Assembly (NCBI RefSeq): GCF_030063445.1
Contig: NZ_JASITD010000013.1
Span: 92,675 to 156,674 of the forward strand
Direction: 5' to 3'
Length of the DNA stretch: 64,000 nt
Source: Hymenobacter sp. H14-R3
GTDB taxonomy: Bacteria; Bacteroidota; Bacteroidia; Cytophagales; Hymenobacteraceae
The notes beneath the pieces were generated by a model, which worked only from the letters and a program-made list of their open reading frames with translations, had not been told where the DNA came from and did no database searches. How positions within the stretch are numbered: position 1 is the first letter of the stretch; every line of letters starts with the position of its first letter. Both the position numbers and the translations under genes were made by a program. Shown here one piece after another: positions 41,195 through 50,673 of this stretch.

Positions 41195-43549
41195 ATGCCT
41201 ACTTCTTCTTCCTCCCCGGTTCGCCCTACTTCTACTGCGCGCCGGGGGCCGCCGCCGGTGCGCAGGGGGCGCTTCCAGGCGTTTACGCGCACCATGTGGG
41301 TGCTGTTTGGGGGCGGGTTGGTGGCGCTGGTGCTCTACCTGGGGGCGGTGAGCAGCAATTTCATGAACCTGTTTGGGCGCATGCCTAACCTGCACGCCCT
41401 CGAAAACCCGAAGAGCGAGCTAGCCTCCGAAATCTACTCGGCCGATGGCGTGCTGCTGGGCAAGTATTTCCGCGAGAACCGCACGCCCGTTGACTATAAA
41501 GACCTGCCGCAGAACGTAATAGATGCGCTCATTGCTACCGAGGACGTGCGCTTTGAGCAGCATTCGGGCATCGACTTCAAGAGCATTATGCGGGCCGTGG
41601 CGGGCCTGGGCCGTAGCGGCGGCGGCTCTACCCTGAGCCAGCAGGTGGCCAAGGTGCTCTTCAAAACCCGCCCCGGTGAGGAAAGCAACCTCAACGGCGG
41701 CAGCCTCAACGGCGCGGGCAAGCTGGGCCTGCTCATCACCAAAACCAAGGAGTGGCTACTGGCCATCAAGCTGGAGCGCAACTACACGAAGCGCGAAATC
41801 ATGCGGATGTACCTCAACACCGTCGATTACGGCTCCAACGCCTTCGGTATCAACACGGCCGCCAAAACGTTTTTTAATAAGAAGCCCAAGCTCCTCACTA
41901 CGGCCGAGGCGGCCACGTTGGTGGGCATTGTGAATGCGCCCTCACGTTTTAGCCCAGTGCTGCACCCGGTACGCTCCAAGCGCCGCCGCAATTGGGTACT
42001 GCAACAGATGGTGAAAGCCAACTACCTTAGCGCCAGCCAGATGCAGCAAGATACGGCCAAGTCCATCGTGCTGCACTACAGTGTCGAGAGCTCGGTGCAA
42101 GGTCTGGCGCCCTACTTCCGCACCGAGGTGGCCAAGTACCTGCAAGCTTGGGCCCGCGAAACCGACCACGACCTCTACGCCGACGGCCTGAAAATATACA
42201 CCACCCTCGACTCGCGCATGCAGACCTACGCCGAGAAGGCCGTGGCCGAGCACCTTGCTTTGCAGCAGAAGTGGTTTTCGGCCCACTGGCAGGGCCAGCT
42301 ACCCTGGCGCGATGAGAACGGCAAGATTATTCCGCGCTTCCTGGAAACGGCCATGCGCCGCACCCAGCGCTACAAGTCACTGATGACGCGCTTTGAAGGC
42401 AACAAAGACTCGGTGAACTACTACCTGAACCACAAGTACCACATGCAGGTGTTTTCGTGGCAGGGCGAGCGCGACATGTTCCTATCGCCGATGGATTCGC
42501 TGGCTTACTACAAGCGCTACCTGCGCGCCGGCTTCATGGCCGTGAATCCCCTCAACGGCTACGTAAAAGCTTGGGTGGGTGGGCCCAACTATAAGTTCTT
42601 CAAGTTTGACCACGTGCGGCAGGGCAAGCGCCAGCCGGGCTCCACGTTCAAGCCCATTGTGTACACGGCGGCCATCGACCAAGGCTATTCGCCCTGTTAC
42701 CCGCGGCCCGATATTGCGACTACCTTCCCCGGCGTGGCCGGCCGGCCGCCCTACACGCCCCACAACTTTGAGGGCAGCTTTTCGGGGCGCAGCTTCACAC
42801 TGCGGCAGGCGCTAGCCCGCTCCATGAACTCCATCACGGCGTGGCTGGTGTTTAAGCTAGGGCCCGAAACGGTGGTGGCCTACGCCAAGCGTTTGGGCAT
42901 CACCTCGCCCATCGACCTGGTGCCGGCCGTGGGCTTCGGGGCCTCCGATTGCAGCATTTTTGAGCTGTGCGGGGCCTACGGCACCTTCGTAAATAAGGGT
43001 GTGTGGACTGGCCCACTACTGGTGACGCGCATCGACGACAAAAATGGTAACGAGCTGCGCCGCTTCGTAGCCCAAACCAAGGAAGCTCTCAGCGAGGAAA
43101 CGGCCTACGTGATGACCAACATGCTGCAAGCCAGCACTACCGAGCCAGGCGGCACCAGCACCATCCTGCACACGGGCTTCAAGTTCAACACCTCCATTGG
43201 GGCCAAAACGGGTACTACGTCCAACTACTCCGATGCCTGGTTTATGGGCATCACCCCCAACCTCGTCTGCGGCATGTGGATTGGCGGCGAAGACCGCAGC
43301 ATTCACTTCCGCACCGGCGCCTACGGCCAGGGCGCCCGCTTGGCGCTGCCGCTCTACGGCATCTTCATGAAGAAGGTGTACGCCGATAAGTCGCTCGATG
43401 TGGACACTGGCCCTTTCCCGCTGCCCACTACGCCGCTCACTATCGAGCTCGACTGCTCGAAGTACTACGGCGGCCAGCGTGACACCATCCCGAGCAACCA
43501 GAAAATGGCCCAGCCCAACCTGGACGACTTGGACGACAAGGATATCTAA
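41195..43549 (+). CDS. Penicillin-binding protein 1A (bifunctional)
   Basis: A 784-residue class A enzyme for peptidoglycan synthesis. A membrane anchor lies near residues 33-50. The glycosyltransferase domain has EDVRFEQHSGIDF with the catalytic glutamate, GGSTLSQQVAK and the KEIMRMYLN-like motif TKREIMRMYLNTVDYG. The transpeptidase domain has S-x-x-K in GSTFKPI (serine near 483), SxN in SMNSI (near 543) and KTGT (near 671). It lies 93 bases after the SprE/PorW-like gene on the same strand. A terminator inside an inverted repeat follows. Confidence 0.96.
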   Translation: MPTSSSSPVRPTSTARRGPPPVRRGRFQAFTRTMWVLFGGGLVALVLYLGAVSSNFMNLFGRMPNLHALENPKSELASEIYSADGVLLGKYFRENRTPVDYKDLPQNVIDALIATEDVRFEQHSGIDFKSIMRAVAGLGRSGGGSTLSQQVAKVLFKTRPGEESNLNGGSLNGAGKLGLLITKTKEWLLAIKLERNYTKREIMRMYLNTVDYGSNAFGINTAAKTFFNKKPKLLTTAEAATLVGIVNAPSRFSPVLHPVRSKRRRNWVLQQMVKANYLSASQMQQDTAKSIVLHYSVESSVQGLAPYFRTEVAKYLQAWARETDHDLYADGLKIYTTLDSRMQTYAEKAVAEHLALQQKWFSAHWQGQLPWRDENGKIIPRFLETAMRRTQRYKSLMTRFEGNKDSVNYYLNHKYHMQVFSWQGERDMFLSPMDSLAYYKRYLRAGFMAVNPLNGYVKAWVGGPNYKFFKFDHVRQGKRQPGSTFKPIVYTAAIDQGYSPCYPRPDIATTFPGVAGRPPYTPHNFEGSFSGRSFTLRQALARSMNSITAWLVFKLGPETVVAYAKRLGITSPIDLVPAVGFGASDCSIFELCGAYGTFVNKGVWTGPLLVTRIDDKNGNELRRFVAQTKEALSEETAYVMTNMLQASTTEPGGTSTILHTGFKFNTSIGAKTGTTSNYSDAWFMGITPNLVCGMWIGGEDRSIHFRTGAYGQGARLALPLYGIFMKKVYADKSLDVDTGPFPLPTTPLTIELDCSKYYGGQRDTIPSNQKMAQPNLDDLDDKDI

Positions 43550-43551
43550 AA

Positions 43552-43811
43552 AGCGCAGATGTAGACAGATTGCGCTGATTTCGCTGATTCTACTGGCGCA
43601 GGCTAGTGCGGTTGGTACCACTGGCGCCGGCTGTCTTGTAGCTCCAAAGCAATAAAACGTAGAGGAGCCGGCTACTTTTGCCGGCTCTTTTGGGTTTACT
43701 AGCACCCTCTTTTCCCTACCCACCGCTTCCGGGTACGCTCCGCATGGCTTGACCGCGACAACCCGCACCAGTCGAATCTGCGAAATCAGCGTAATCTGTC
43801 TAAATCTGCGA
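43552..43811. repeat. Inverted repeat flanking a terminator, family 3
   Basis: The left arm (about 43552-43597) and right arm (about 43768-43811) are imperfect complements built of AATCTGCG, GATTTCGC and AGACAGATT words. Words of this kind recur in the repeat at 45601-45849 and are typical of Bacteroidota intergenic repeats. The right arm ends 4 bases before the uvrC ATG, so it forms the leader of uvrC. Confidence 0.8.
43664..43692 (+). terminator. Terminator after PBP1A
   Basis: GAGCCGGC, a TACTTTT loop and GCCGGCTCTTTT form a hairpin with a T tract, inside the larger inverted repeat. Confidence 0.9.
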
Positions 43812-43814
43812 TTT

Positions 43815-45617
43815 ATGGCTGCCAGTTCTCCCCTTCAAGTTCAAATCAACCACCTGCCCCACCAGCCCGGCGTGTACCGCTATTACGACGACGAGGGCAT
43901 CATTTATGTGGGCAAGGCCGTGGACCTGCGCAAGCGCGTGAGCAGCTACTTCACCAAGCAGGACCACAACAAGAAAACTCAGCAGCTAGTCAAAAACATC
44001 AAGCGCATTGAGTTCACCATCGTGAACTCGGAGTCGGATGCCTTTTTGCTCGAAAACAATCTCATCAAGCAGTACCAGCCCAAGTACAACATTCTGCTCA
44101 AGGATGGCAAAACGTACCCCTACCTGCTGCTGACCAATGAGCGCTTTCCGCGCCTCATTCCCACGCGCAACAAGCAGCCCGGCCAAGGCCACTACTTTGG
44201 CCCTTACGCCAACCAGGGCGGCCTCAACGTGCTGCTGGAGCTCATCCGGGCGCTGTACCCGCTGCGCACCTGCACGTATAACCTGAGCCCCGAAAACGTG
44301 GCCGCCGGCAAGTTTAAGGTGTGCCTGGAGTACCACATTGGCAACTGCAAAGGCCCCTGCGTGGGCAACGAAGACGAGGCCGCGTACAACCAGTACATTC
44401 AGCAAATCCGCCAGATTCTGGGCGGCGACCTGCGCCTGCCTAAACAGTACTTCCGCGATAAGATGACCGTTGCGGCCCAGGATATGCAGTACGAGCTGGC
44501 CCACCAGTTCAAGCAGAAGCTCGACAAGCTCGACGATTTCCAGGCCAAGAGCACCATCGTGAGCGCTACGCTCACCAACATCGACGTGTTCAGCATCGCC
44601 TCCAACGAGAAGGCCGCCTTCGTCAACTACTTTAAGGTGATGAACGGCAGCATCATCCTCACCCAAAACCTGGAACTGACCAAAAAGCTCGACGAAACCG
44701 ACGCCGAAATTCTGGAGCCGCTCATCATGCAGCTGCGCCAGGAATACGAAAGCGAAGCCCGGGAAATCCTCACCAACGTGCCCGTCGGCGACCTGCCCCT
44801 GCCCGGCGTGAGCGTAGCCCAGCCCCAGATTGGCGATAAGCGCAAGCTCTTGGAGCTCAGCATCAAAAACGTGCTCTATGCCCGCAAGGAGAAGGAAAGC
44901 ATGAATGAGAAGAGCAAGGATGTGAACGAGGTGCGCATCATGGAGCAAATCAAGAAAGACCTGCGCCTCAAGGAGTTACCCAAGCATATTGAGTGTTTCG
45001 ACAACTCCAACTTTCAGGGCGATAACCCCGTGGCAGCCATGGTATGCTTCCGCAACGCCCGCCCCAGCAAAAAGGACTACCGCCACTACCACATCAAAAC
45101 GGTAATCGGCCCCAACGACTTCGACAGCATGTACGAAGTAGTGCACCGCCGCTACCGCCGCCTCGTAGATGAAGGCGCCAGCCTGCCCCAGCTCGTGATA
45201 GTAGATGGCGGCAAGGGCCAGCTCAGCATGGCCGTCAAGGCACTGAAGGACCTCAATCTCTGGGGCCAGCTGTCCGTTATCGGCATTGCTAAGCGCCTCG
45301 AAGAAATATACGTCCCCAACGACCCCCTACCGCTCTACATCGACAAAAAGAGCGAAAGCCTGCGCCTCTTCCAGCGTATGCGCGACGAGGTACACCGCTT
45401 CGGCATCACCTTCCACCGCAAGCTGCGCGACGAAGCCACCCTCAAAACCGAGCTCACCGACGTGAAAGGCCTCGGCCCCATCACCGCCGAAAAACTCCTC
45501 AACAAATTCAAATCAGTCAAGAAAATCAGGGAGCTAACCGAAGCCGAGCTAATCGCCGAAATAGGCAAAGCCAAAACCAAAGTACTCCTAACCTACCTGA
45601 CCGCAGATTCAAACTGA
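43815..45617 (+). CDS. uvrC: Excinuclease ABC subunit C
   Basis: A 600-residue nucleotide-excision-repair nuclease. The N-terminal GIY-YIG domain (PGVYRYYDDEGIIYVGKA) makes the 3' cut; a UVR motif region lies near 210-245; the C-terminal RNase H-like domain (ECFDNSNFQGDNPVAAMV) makes the 5' cut; helix-hairpin-helix motifs (VKGLGPITAEKLLNKF) end the protein. The ATG at 43815 is preferred over 43749 because the extra 22 residues come from a repeat arm. Its last codons lie in the left arm of the repeat at 45601-45849. Confidence 0.97.
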   Translation: MAASSPLQVQINHLPHQPGVYRYYDDEGIIYVGKAVDLRKRVSSYFTKQDHNKKTQQLVKNIKRIEFTIVNSESDAFLLENNLIKQYQPKYNILLKDGKTYPYLLLTNERFPRLIPTRNKQPGQGHYFGPYANQGGLNVLLELIRALYPLRTCTYNLSPENVAAGKFKVCLEYHIGNCKGPCVGNEDEAAYNQYIQQIRQILGGDLRLPKQYFRDKMTVAAQDMQYELAHQFKQKLDKLDDFQAKSTIVSATLTNIDVFSIASNEKAAFVNYFKVMNGSIILTQNLELTKKLDETDAEILEPLIMQLRQEYESEAREILTNVPVGDLPLPGVSVAQPQIGDKRKLLELSIKNVLYARKEKESMNEKSKDVNEVRIMEQIKKDLRLKELPKHIECFDNSNFQGDNPVAAMVCFRNARPSKKDYRHYHIKTVIGPNDFDSMYEVVHRRYRRLVDEGASLPQLVIVDGGKGQLSMAVKALKDLNLWGQLSVIGIAKRLEEIYVPNDPLPLYIDKKSESLRLFQRMRDEVHRFGITFHRKLRDEATLKTELTDVKGLGPITAEKLLNKFKSVKKIRELTEAELIAEIGKAKTKVLLTYLTADSN

Positions 45618-45849
45618 TTTAACGGATTTCGCAGATACGCCCGCCTGCGGCGGGCTAACTGCGCTAGGCACTACGCTATGTGACTTTCTATGAGCACATT
45701 ATCAAATACTGCACTTACTAATACAACCAAAACCAAAAAGAGAGAGGACCCCAGCACGTAGCCGGGGCCCTCTCTTTTTTCATTAGCGTAGTCAGCCCGC
45801 CGCAGGCAGGCGTATCTGCGGAATCCGTTAAATCAGTTTGAGTCAGCGG
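45601..45849. repeat. Long inverted repeat between convergent uvrC and gldN, family 3
   Basis: The left arm 45601-45666 and right arm 45784-45849 are imperfect complements over 66 bp (core CTGATTTAACGGATT). The left arm covers the last five codons and the stop of uvrC; the right arm ends 1 base before the gldN stop. A bidirectional terminator lies between the arms. Confidence 0.92.
45735..45780. terminator. Bidirectional terminator between uvrC and gldN
   Basis: AAAAAGAGAGAGGACCCC and its near complement GGGGCCCTCTCTTTTTT form a strong stem with A and T tracts on both sides. Confidence 0.92.
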
Positions 45850-45850
45850 T

Positions 45851-46852
45851 TTAGAAGGACCATAGGCTATACTCGTACTCCACTAGGTCAGCCGCCGTTT
45901 GCTGAGCGGCCAAGAGGCCCTCGCGCTCACTGCCATACTGCGTAGCTAAATCATCGCCTGAAGGGTTAGAAACCTTCACGATATACGAGTTGAACAACCA
46001 AAGCTCAAAGGCATCGGCCAAGTTTTTGTGCTGGGCATCGTTCTGCGCATTAAACCAGATAGCCGTCTGCGGATTGTTGCGGAACACCTTCACCAAGTCC
46101 GAGTACTTAAACGAAGCAACGTTCTTCTCCAAGCCCGACGTATTGGTAGCCAACGTAGAAGGCAGCTTCAGCGACACCGTTTTAATCTGGTGGTACATCC
46201 GCGAGCGCTTCTTGTCGAATATCATCTCCTCGGTCAATTCCATCTGGTAGATGTCCTTGGCGCGGTAAGGGGCCGTGGTAGCGGGTGGGGGTGGTGGCAA
46301 GGCAGCTACAGTAGAAGTTTTCACGGTCTTGTACACGTACTGGCCATTCTTCTTCACTGGCTTGCCCTTGCTATCCAGCACCTTCACGCGCTTGGTGTTG
46401 CCAGCCGGGGCCGGAGCTATCGGCGCACCCCAACCATCGTTGGCAGGGGCGGCTTTCTTCTTGTTTGTGGCAGCTGGTGCAGCGCCCCAGTCACCGCCAT
46501 CAGCGTCGGGGCTGATGGGGGCTTCGATGGCGTATGACATATTCTCCGTCATCTCTTTAGGGGAGAATGTTGACGTAACGGAGTCGTTTCGGTAAGCCTG
46601 TAGCTCGCCGCGATTTACGGCATCTATAATGACCCGGCTAATTTCTTTGCCGTCTGAGAACATCGGGCGGTTCTGCTTTTCGCGCAGGTCAATGGCGCGC
46701 CAGATAGTTTTGCGAAACATCTGGTCGGAAGCCGGAATCTGCCGGATGGCCCCCGTCGTGGCCGTCGAGGTAGCCTGCTCCTGCGCCCGGCCTACCAGCG
46801 CAACCAAAAGGGCTGCGGCGGTAAAAGGCACTGCTTTGAAATAGCGGGTCAT
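45851..46852 (-). CDS. gldN: Gliding motility / type IX secretion protein GldN (PorN)
   Basis: A 333-residue periplasmic protein. It has a signal peptide (FTAAALLVALVGRAQ), the conserved RKTIWRAIDLREKQNRPMF start of the mature domain, a low-complexity proline/alanine insert (about 115-210) and the conserved end with IYQMELTEEMIFDKKRS and AFELWLFNSYIVKVSNP. GldN forms with GldK the periplasmic ring of the type IX system. It is the last gene of gldK-L-M-N. Confidence 0.95.
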   Translation of the reverse strand: MTRYFKAVPFTAAALLVALVGRAQEQATSTATTGAIRQIPASDQMFRKTIWRAIDLREKQNRPMFSDGKEISRVIIDAVNRGELQAYRNDSVTSTFSPKEMTENMSYAIEAPISPDADGGDWGAAPAATNKKKAAPANDGWGAPIAPAPAGNTKRVKVLDSKGKPVKKNGQYVYKTVKTSTVAALPPPPPATTAPYRAKDIYQMELTEEMIFDKKRSRMYHQIKTVSLKLPSTLATNTSGLEKNVASFKYSDLVKVFRNNPQTAIWFNAQNDAQHKNLADAFELWLFNSYIVKVSNPSGDDLATQYGSEREGLLAAQQTAADLVEYEYSLWSF

Positions 46853-46889
46853 AATAGAATTTTTAAAGCTAACGAATTACGTAATTACC

Positions 46890-48476
46890 TTATTGCAACG
46901 GAATGTTGAACGTACGGGTCATAGTCACATCTTCCGTCTGGTTCTGAAAGTTCATGCGCTGCACTCCCTGCACCTCCAGAAACAAGCGGTCGCCTTCTTT
47001 GTAGGCGTTCACCATGTCGCTGAAGTCGCCCTGCGGACCGTTGATGGTCTTCGGACCGACAACCGGGCGCTTGCCACGGGCCAAGACAGCCGTGAAGCGC
47101 GACACGCGGTAACGCGCATCCTCGGGCAGGAAAGTAGCAAAGCCAGGGTCAGGAATAGCACGCATGGTGATAGACCGAATAGAAGTACCAGCAGTTCCTT
47201 GCTTCTCATTTGCTTCGCTGCCGCCAGCGTAGCACTTGATGGTAGGGTTCGGAATCGGACGCACCTTGAAGGTTTGCGAGCCGATGGCGTTGCCGCCGCT
47301 GCTCACGTTTAGGGTTACTTCGCGGGCGTTGGGCACCAGCGTCACGTCACCTTTCTGACCCGTGATAACCGAAGCACCCGAGGCCGAGAAGCTCGGCTGG
47401 TACTGGGCGCCAAGGGCTGGTACCTGCACACTCAGCTTGTTGCCACACTTGTAGTAAAGCGCCTGCACCGAAGCCGATTGAATCTGCATTACGGGCTTAG
47501 TAACGGTGTAAGGCACCGTTACTTTAAACGTGGTGTCGCGGCCATTCTGATTGATGCGGATGCTACCAGTCCAGCTAGCTTTAGCGTTGCCAGCGGCATC
47601 AAAGCTACCCGGGCGTGCCGTGAACTCGATTTTGCCGTGGTTGGTCTTGGGGTCAACTGCTAGCGAACTGCCGTTGTAAGTCATGTTCTGCTTTAGGCCA
47701 CTAGCCGCCGCCGTCAAGAACAGTTCGGCTTTGTATTTGGTGCCAGCTGCTACCGTGTTTGACTCAGCCGAGGCAAAAGCGCCCAATTTGTCGAACACGA
47801 TGGTTTTGGCACCAACCTTCTCCGCCTGCTTTTGCAACGCATCAGCCTGGTATTTAAGTACTTCCGTTTCCTTCTGGCTTAGAATGGCCAAAGCGGCTAC
47901 AACCGGCGTATTTTCGAAGTTCAGTTCGGCGAAGCTCTTGTTCTTTTGCTCCGAGTTGGCTGGAATGCGGGAGTCAGCCTTAGCATCCAGCGCAAGGGGC
48001 CGCGCATCGGGCACAAACTGCTTGATATACTCCGAGTAATCATTCAAGCGCTTCTGCATGGGGTAGGCCAAGCCGTTTTGCTTGCCGCCGAGCATGGTGA
48101 TGGCCACCTTGTCCTCGGCACTCATGTTTTTGTAGTCGCTCTGGCCCTTTACATTCTCGGTGGAGGTGTAGAGATTATTGCGCACCTCGCTGAGGTAAGC
48201 CAGCACTTTCTTTGTTTCGTCGCGAATTTCCTCGCTCTTTTTGAGCACAGCCATATCGGCCGCCTGGTTACGGTTTTTGGCTACGGCTGCTTCGATGCCT
48301 TTCACGGTGCCATCAGCAGCCTGCTCGGTCTTGCCGTTGACATCCGTGAGGCTATCGTCAATAAACTTGAATTTCAGCAAAATTGCTGAGTTAACCTGGA
48401 GCGCCAGCAGAGCGGTCAACACGAGATACATCATGCCAATCATCTTCTGCCGCGGGGTTTCTTTTCCGCCTGCCAT
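46890..48476 (-). CDS. gldM: Gliding motility / type IX secretion motor protein GldM (PorM)
   Basis: A 528-residue protein with one N-terminal membrane helix (MIGMMYLVLTALLALQVNSA) and a long periplasmic part made of the helical D1 and the beta D2-D4 domains. The conserved GKETPRQKMIGMMYL opening is diagnostic. GldL and GldM form the proton-driven motor that powers type IX secretion and gliding. It is 58 bases from gldL and 38 from gldN in a single operon. Confidence 0.97.
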   Translation of the reverse strand: MAGGKETPRQKMIGMMYLVLTALLALQVNSAILLKFKFIDDSLTDVNGKTEQAADGTVKGIEAAVAKNRNQAADMAVLKKSEEIRDETKKVLAYLSEVRNNLYTSTENVKGQSDYKNMSAEDKVAITMLGGKQNGLAYPMQKRLNDYSEYIKQFVPDARPLALDAKADSRIPANSEQKNKSFAELNFENTPVVAALAILSQKETEVLKYQADALQKQAEKVGAKTIVFDKLGAFASAESNTVAAGTKYKAELFLTAAASGLKQNMTYNGSSLAVDPKTNHGKIEFTARPGSFDAAGNAKASWTGSIRINQNGRDTTFKVTVPYTVTKPVMQIQSASVQALYYKCGNKLSVQVPALGAQYQPSFSASGASVITGQKGDVTLVPNAREVTLNVSSGGNAIGSQTFKVRPIPNPTIKCYAGGSEANEKQGTAGTSIRSITMRAIPDPGFATFLPEDARYRVSRFTAVLARGKRPVVGPKTINGPQGDFSDMVNAYKEGDRLFLEVQGVQRMNFQNQTEDVTMTRTFNIPLQ

Positions 48477-48533
48477 CTGCTAGATATCTTGCTAAATTGT
48501 TATAGTATAAGCGATTACAACTAGTTTATTCGC

Positions 48534-49343
48534 TTAGGCAGCGGGATTACGCATGGCGTTCAGCATATTACCGTACACGCGGTTGAGCGACGTGAGGTTG
48601 CCAGTGAGGGCAGCCACCTGACCCTGCATGTTCTCGGTGTCTTTGCCAGCCTGCACCATGTTCTCCATGGCTTTGCCCAACGTACCGTAGAACTGGTTCA
48701 TCGACTTGAGGTGCGTGTTGGCATCCTGCAACTCCATTTCGTACACTGCGTTCAGGGCTCCCAAGTTCTTGGTTACGTTCTGCACTTGCAGATGGTACTC
48801 CTTAGCATCGCCCGTGGCGTTGGAAAGCGAGGTGATGGCTTCCACCGTGTTCGAGTAAGCCTTGTTAATGCCGTCGAGTGATTGGGCAGCGGTACGTACC
48901 TTCTGGGTATACTCGTCGGTAGCGTTGGTAGCATCGCCGAGTTTACCGAGTTGCGCGGTGGTGGCACTGAGACGGTTCAGGCCCTGGCCCAGGTTAGTGA
49001 GGGCTTCGGGAGTGACGTTAGCGTTTTTCAGCATGTCGTCCAGCTTACCGGTCAGGCCGTTGGGCGCGGGGGTTGAATCACGGAAGCGGTTATCGTTGGT
49101 CGACGGGTCATAGCCTTCGCTCAGCTCGGGGTAAACCAGCGCCCAGTCGTGGTCAGACTGGTGGGGCTGGAAAGCACTCAGGAAGAAAATAACTGCCTCA
49201 GTACCAAGGCCGACCATCAGCATTTGGTCAGCGCCTTTCCAGTGCAGAATTTTGAATAGTGCCCCGATGATAACCACTGCTGCGCCAATGCCATATACTT
49301 TCGGCATTACGTCGTCGTAGAGAAAGTTTTTCTTAACAGCCAT
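48534..49343 (-). CDS. gldL: Gliding motility / type IX secretion motor protein GldL (PorL)
   Basis: A 269-residue protein with two N-terminal membrane helices (VYGIGAAVVIIGALFKIL and MLMVGLGTEAVIFFLSAF) and a cytoplasmic helical domain. The glutamate in GLGTEAVIF is residue 49, the same number as the functionally important GldL glutamate described in Flavobacterium johnsoniae. The HWKGADQ loop is conserved. It lies between gldK and gldM. Confidence 0.97.
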   Translation of the reverse strand: MAVKKNFLYDDVMPKVYGIGAAVVIIGALFKILHWKGADQMLMVGLGTEAVIFFLSAFQPHQSDHDWALVYPELSEGYDPSTNDNRFRDSTPAPNGLTGKLDDMLKNANVTPEALTNLGQGLNRLSATTAQLGKLGDATNATDEYTQKVRTAAQSLDGINKAYSNTVEAITSLSNATGDAKEYHLQVQNVTKNLGALNAVYEMELQDANTHLKSMNQFYGTLGKAMENMVQAGKDTENMQGQVAALTGNLTSLNRVYGNMLNAMRNPAA

Positions 49344-49415
49344 TTTGGGTAGTAAAGCTTTAGCAGCTTAGTTTTAAAGAAAGAGAAAAAGAATGAATTG
49401 GACTACAAACAGTTA

Positions 49416-50432
49416 TTAATTCAGGCGACGGTTGGTGCCCATACCAATCTGAATCATGGAGCAGCGGAAACCTATGTAAGAGCGGGCCGAATCCTGGTAT
49501 TCGAAGTTGCGGGTACCCGTTTCGAGGAAGTACTGAATATCTTTCCACGAACCGCCGCGCACTACTTTGCGGGGCTCGTTATCGTCAGGGTTAGTAGGGT
49601 TCAAGTCCCATACTACCGGCACCGAGGCTTCCATGTAGGCATCATCGCACCACTCGCTCACGTTGCCGGCCATGTCATACAGGCCGAAGTCGTTGGGGAA
49701 GTACGAGCCTACTTCCGAGGTGTAAGCGTAGCCATCGGAAGCGTAGTCGCCGCGGCCAGGCTTAAAGTTGGCCAGCATGCAACCCTTAGTGTTGCGAACG
49801 TAAGGGCCGCCCCAAGGGAAGGTGGCGCCTTCGCGGCCGCCACGGGCGGCGTACTCCCACTCAGCCTCCGAGGGCAAGCGGAAGTTGGGGTAAGGAGCTT
49901 CGCCCGTCTCTTCGCTAGCTACGCTTTTGAGCTTGGTGCGCCAAGTGCAGAAGTAGCGGGCGGCAAACCAATCGACGCCTACTACGGGGTAGTCGTCAAA
50001 GGCGGGGTGAGAATAGTAATATTCCAAGAGCGGGTCACCCATGTGGTAGGTGAAGTCGCGCACCCAAACTGTGGTGTCGGGGTATAATTCAGTTTTAATG
50101 TAGTCTTCACCCAGAGCCTCTACCGAGTCTTGCATGATGGCATTCACGAATTGACGATATTCATTGTTCGTGATTTCGGTTTCGTCCATGTAGAAGCCGG
50201 CGATGGTCACCTGCTTGTTCATATTCACCATCGAGGCCGCTATATCCTGGTCAGTCTGGCCCATATGGAAGGTTCCGCCGGGGCAGGGCACCATGCCGAA
50301 GGGTACTTCCTGGGGGTTAAAAATGGGCCGGTCATCGGTACCAACTAGGTCACCCTGGAAGTTTTTTGTAAAACAGCCACCCAGAAATACCCCCGATAAG
50401 GCTAATAGAGGTAATACCAGAAATTTTTTCAT
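49416..50432 (-). CDS. gldK: Gliding motility lipoprotein GldK (PorK)
   Basis: A 338-residue lipoprotein with lipobox LSGVFLGGC and a formylglycine-generating-enzyme-like (SUMF1) fold: FHMGQTDQDIA, MDETEITNNEYRQFV, RLPSEAEWEYAARGG, DMAGNVSEWCDDAYM and VVRGGSWKD are visible. GldK forms rings with GldN at the outer membrane of the type IX system. It is the first gene of the operon; a promoter box lies at 50496. Confidence 0.96.
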   Translation of the reverse strand: MKKFLVLPLLALSGVFLGGCFTKNFQGDLVGTDDRPIFNPQEVPFGMVPCPGGTFHMGQTDQDIAASMVNMNKQVTIAGFYMDETEITNNEYRQFVNAIMQDSVEALGEDYIKTELYPDTTVWVRDFTYHMGDPLLEYYYSHPAFDDYPVVGVDWFAARYFCTWRTKLKSVASEETGEAPYPNFRLPSEAEWEYAARGGREGATFPWGGPYVRNTKGCMLANFKPGRGDYASDGYAYTSEVGSYFPNDFGLYDMAGNVSEWCDDAYMEASVPVVWDLNPTNPDDNEPRKVVRGGSWKDIQYFLETGTRNFEYQDSARSYIGFRCSMIQIGMGTNRRLN

Positions 50433-50495
50433 AATAGAAAGAAAAGAACTAATTTATAAGCCGGGGGCAATTGATTCAAATTGTGTATTTACTGG

Positions 50496-50503
50496 CAAAT
50501 CTA
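50496..50503 (-). promoter_or_regulatory. Promoter box of the gldKLMN operon
   Basis: The minus strand reads TAGATTTG, an exact TAnnTTTG match, 63 bases before the gldK ATG. A TTG on the minus strand at 50524-50526 is 20 bases upstream, suited to a -33 element. Confidence 0.6.
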
Positions 50504-50673
50504 CGTTGCTACCAGTGGCTGCGCAATACGGCATTGATGCGTAAAGCGCCTTATTCGCTCAGCGGGCAAAAAAACTCGCTAAATGGCCCTAAAATCCTAT
50601 AAATTCCTGAATTAGACCCCAACAACTTTACGCTTGCACAACTGAGGGTTTGGTTACTTGCAACGTTGGCAGG

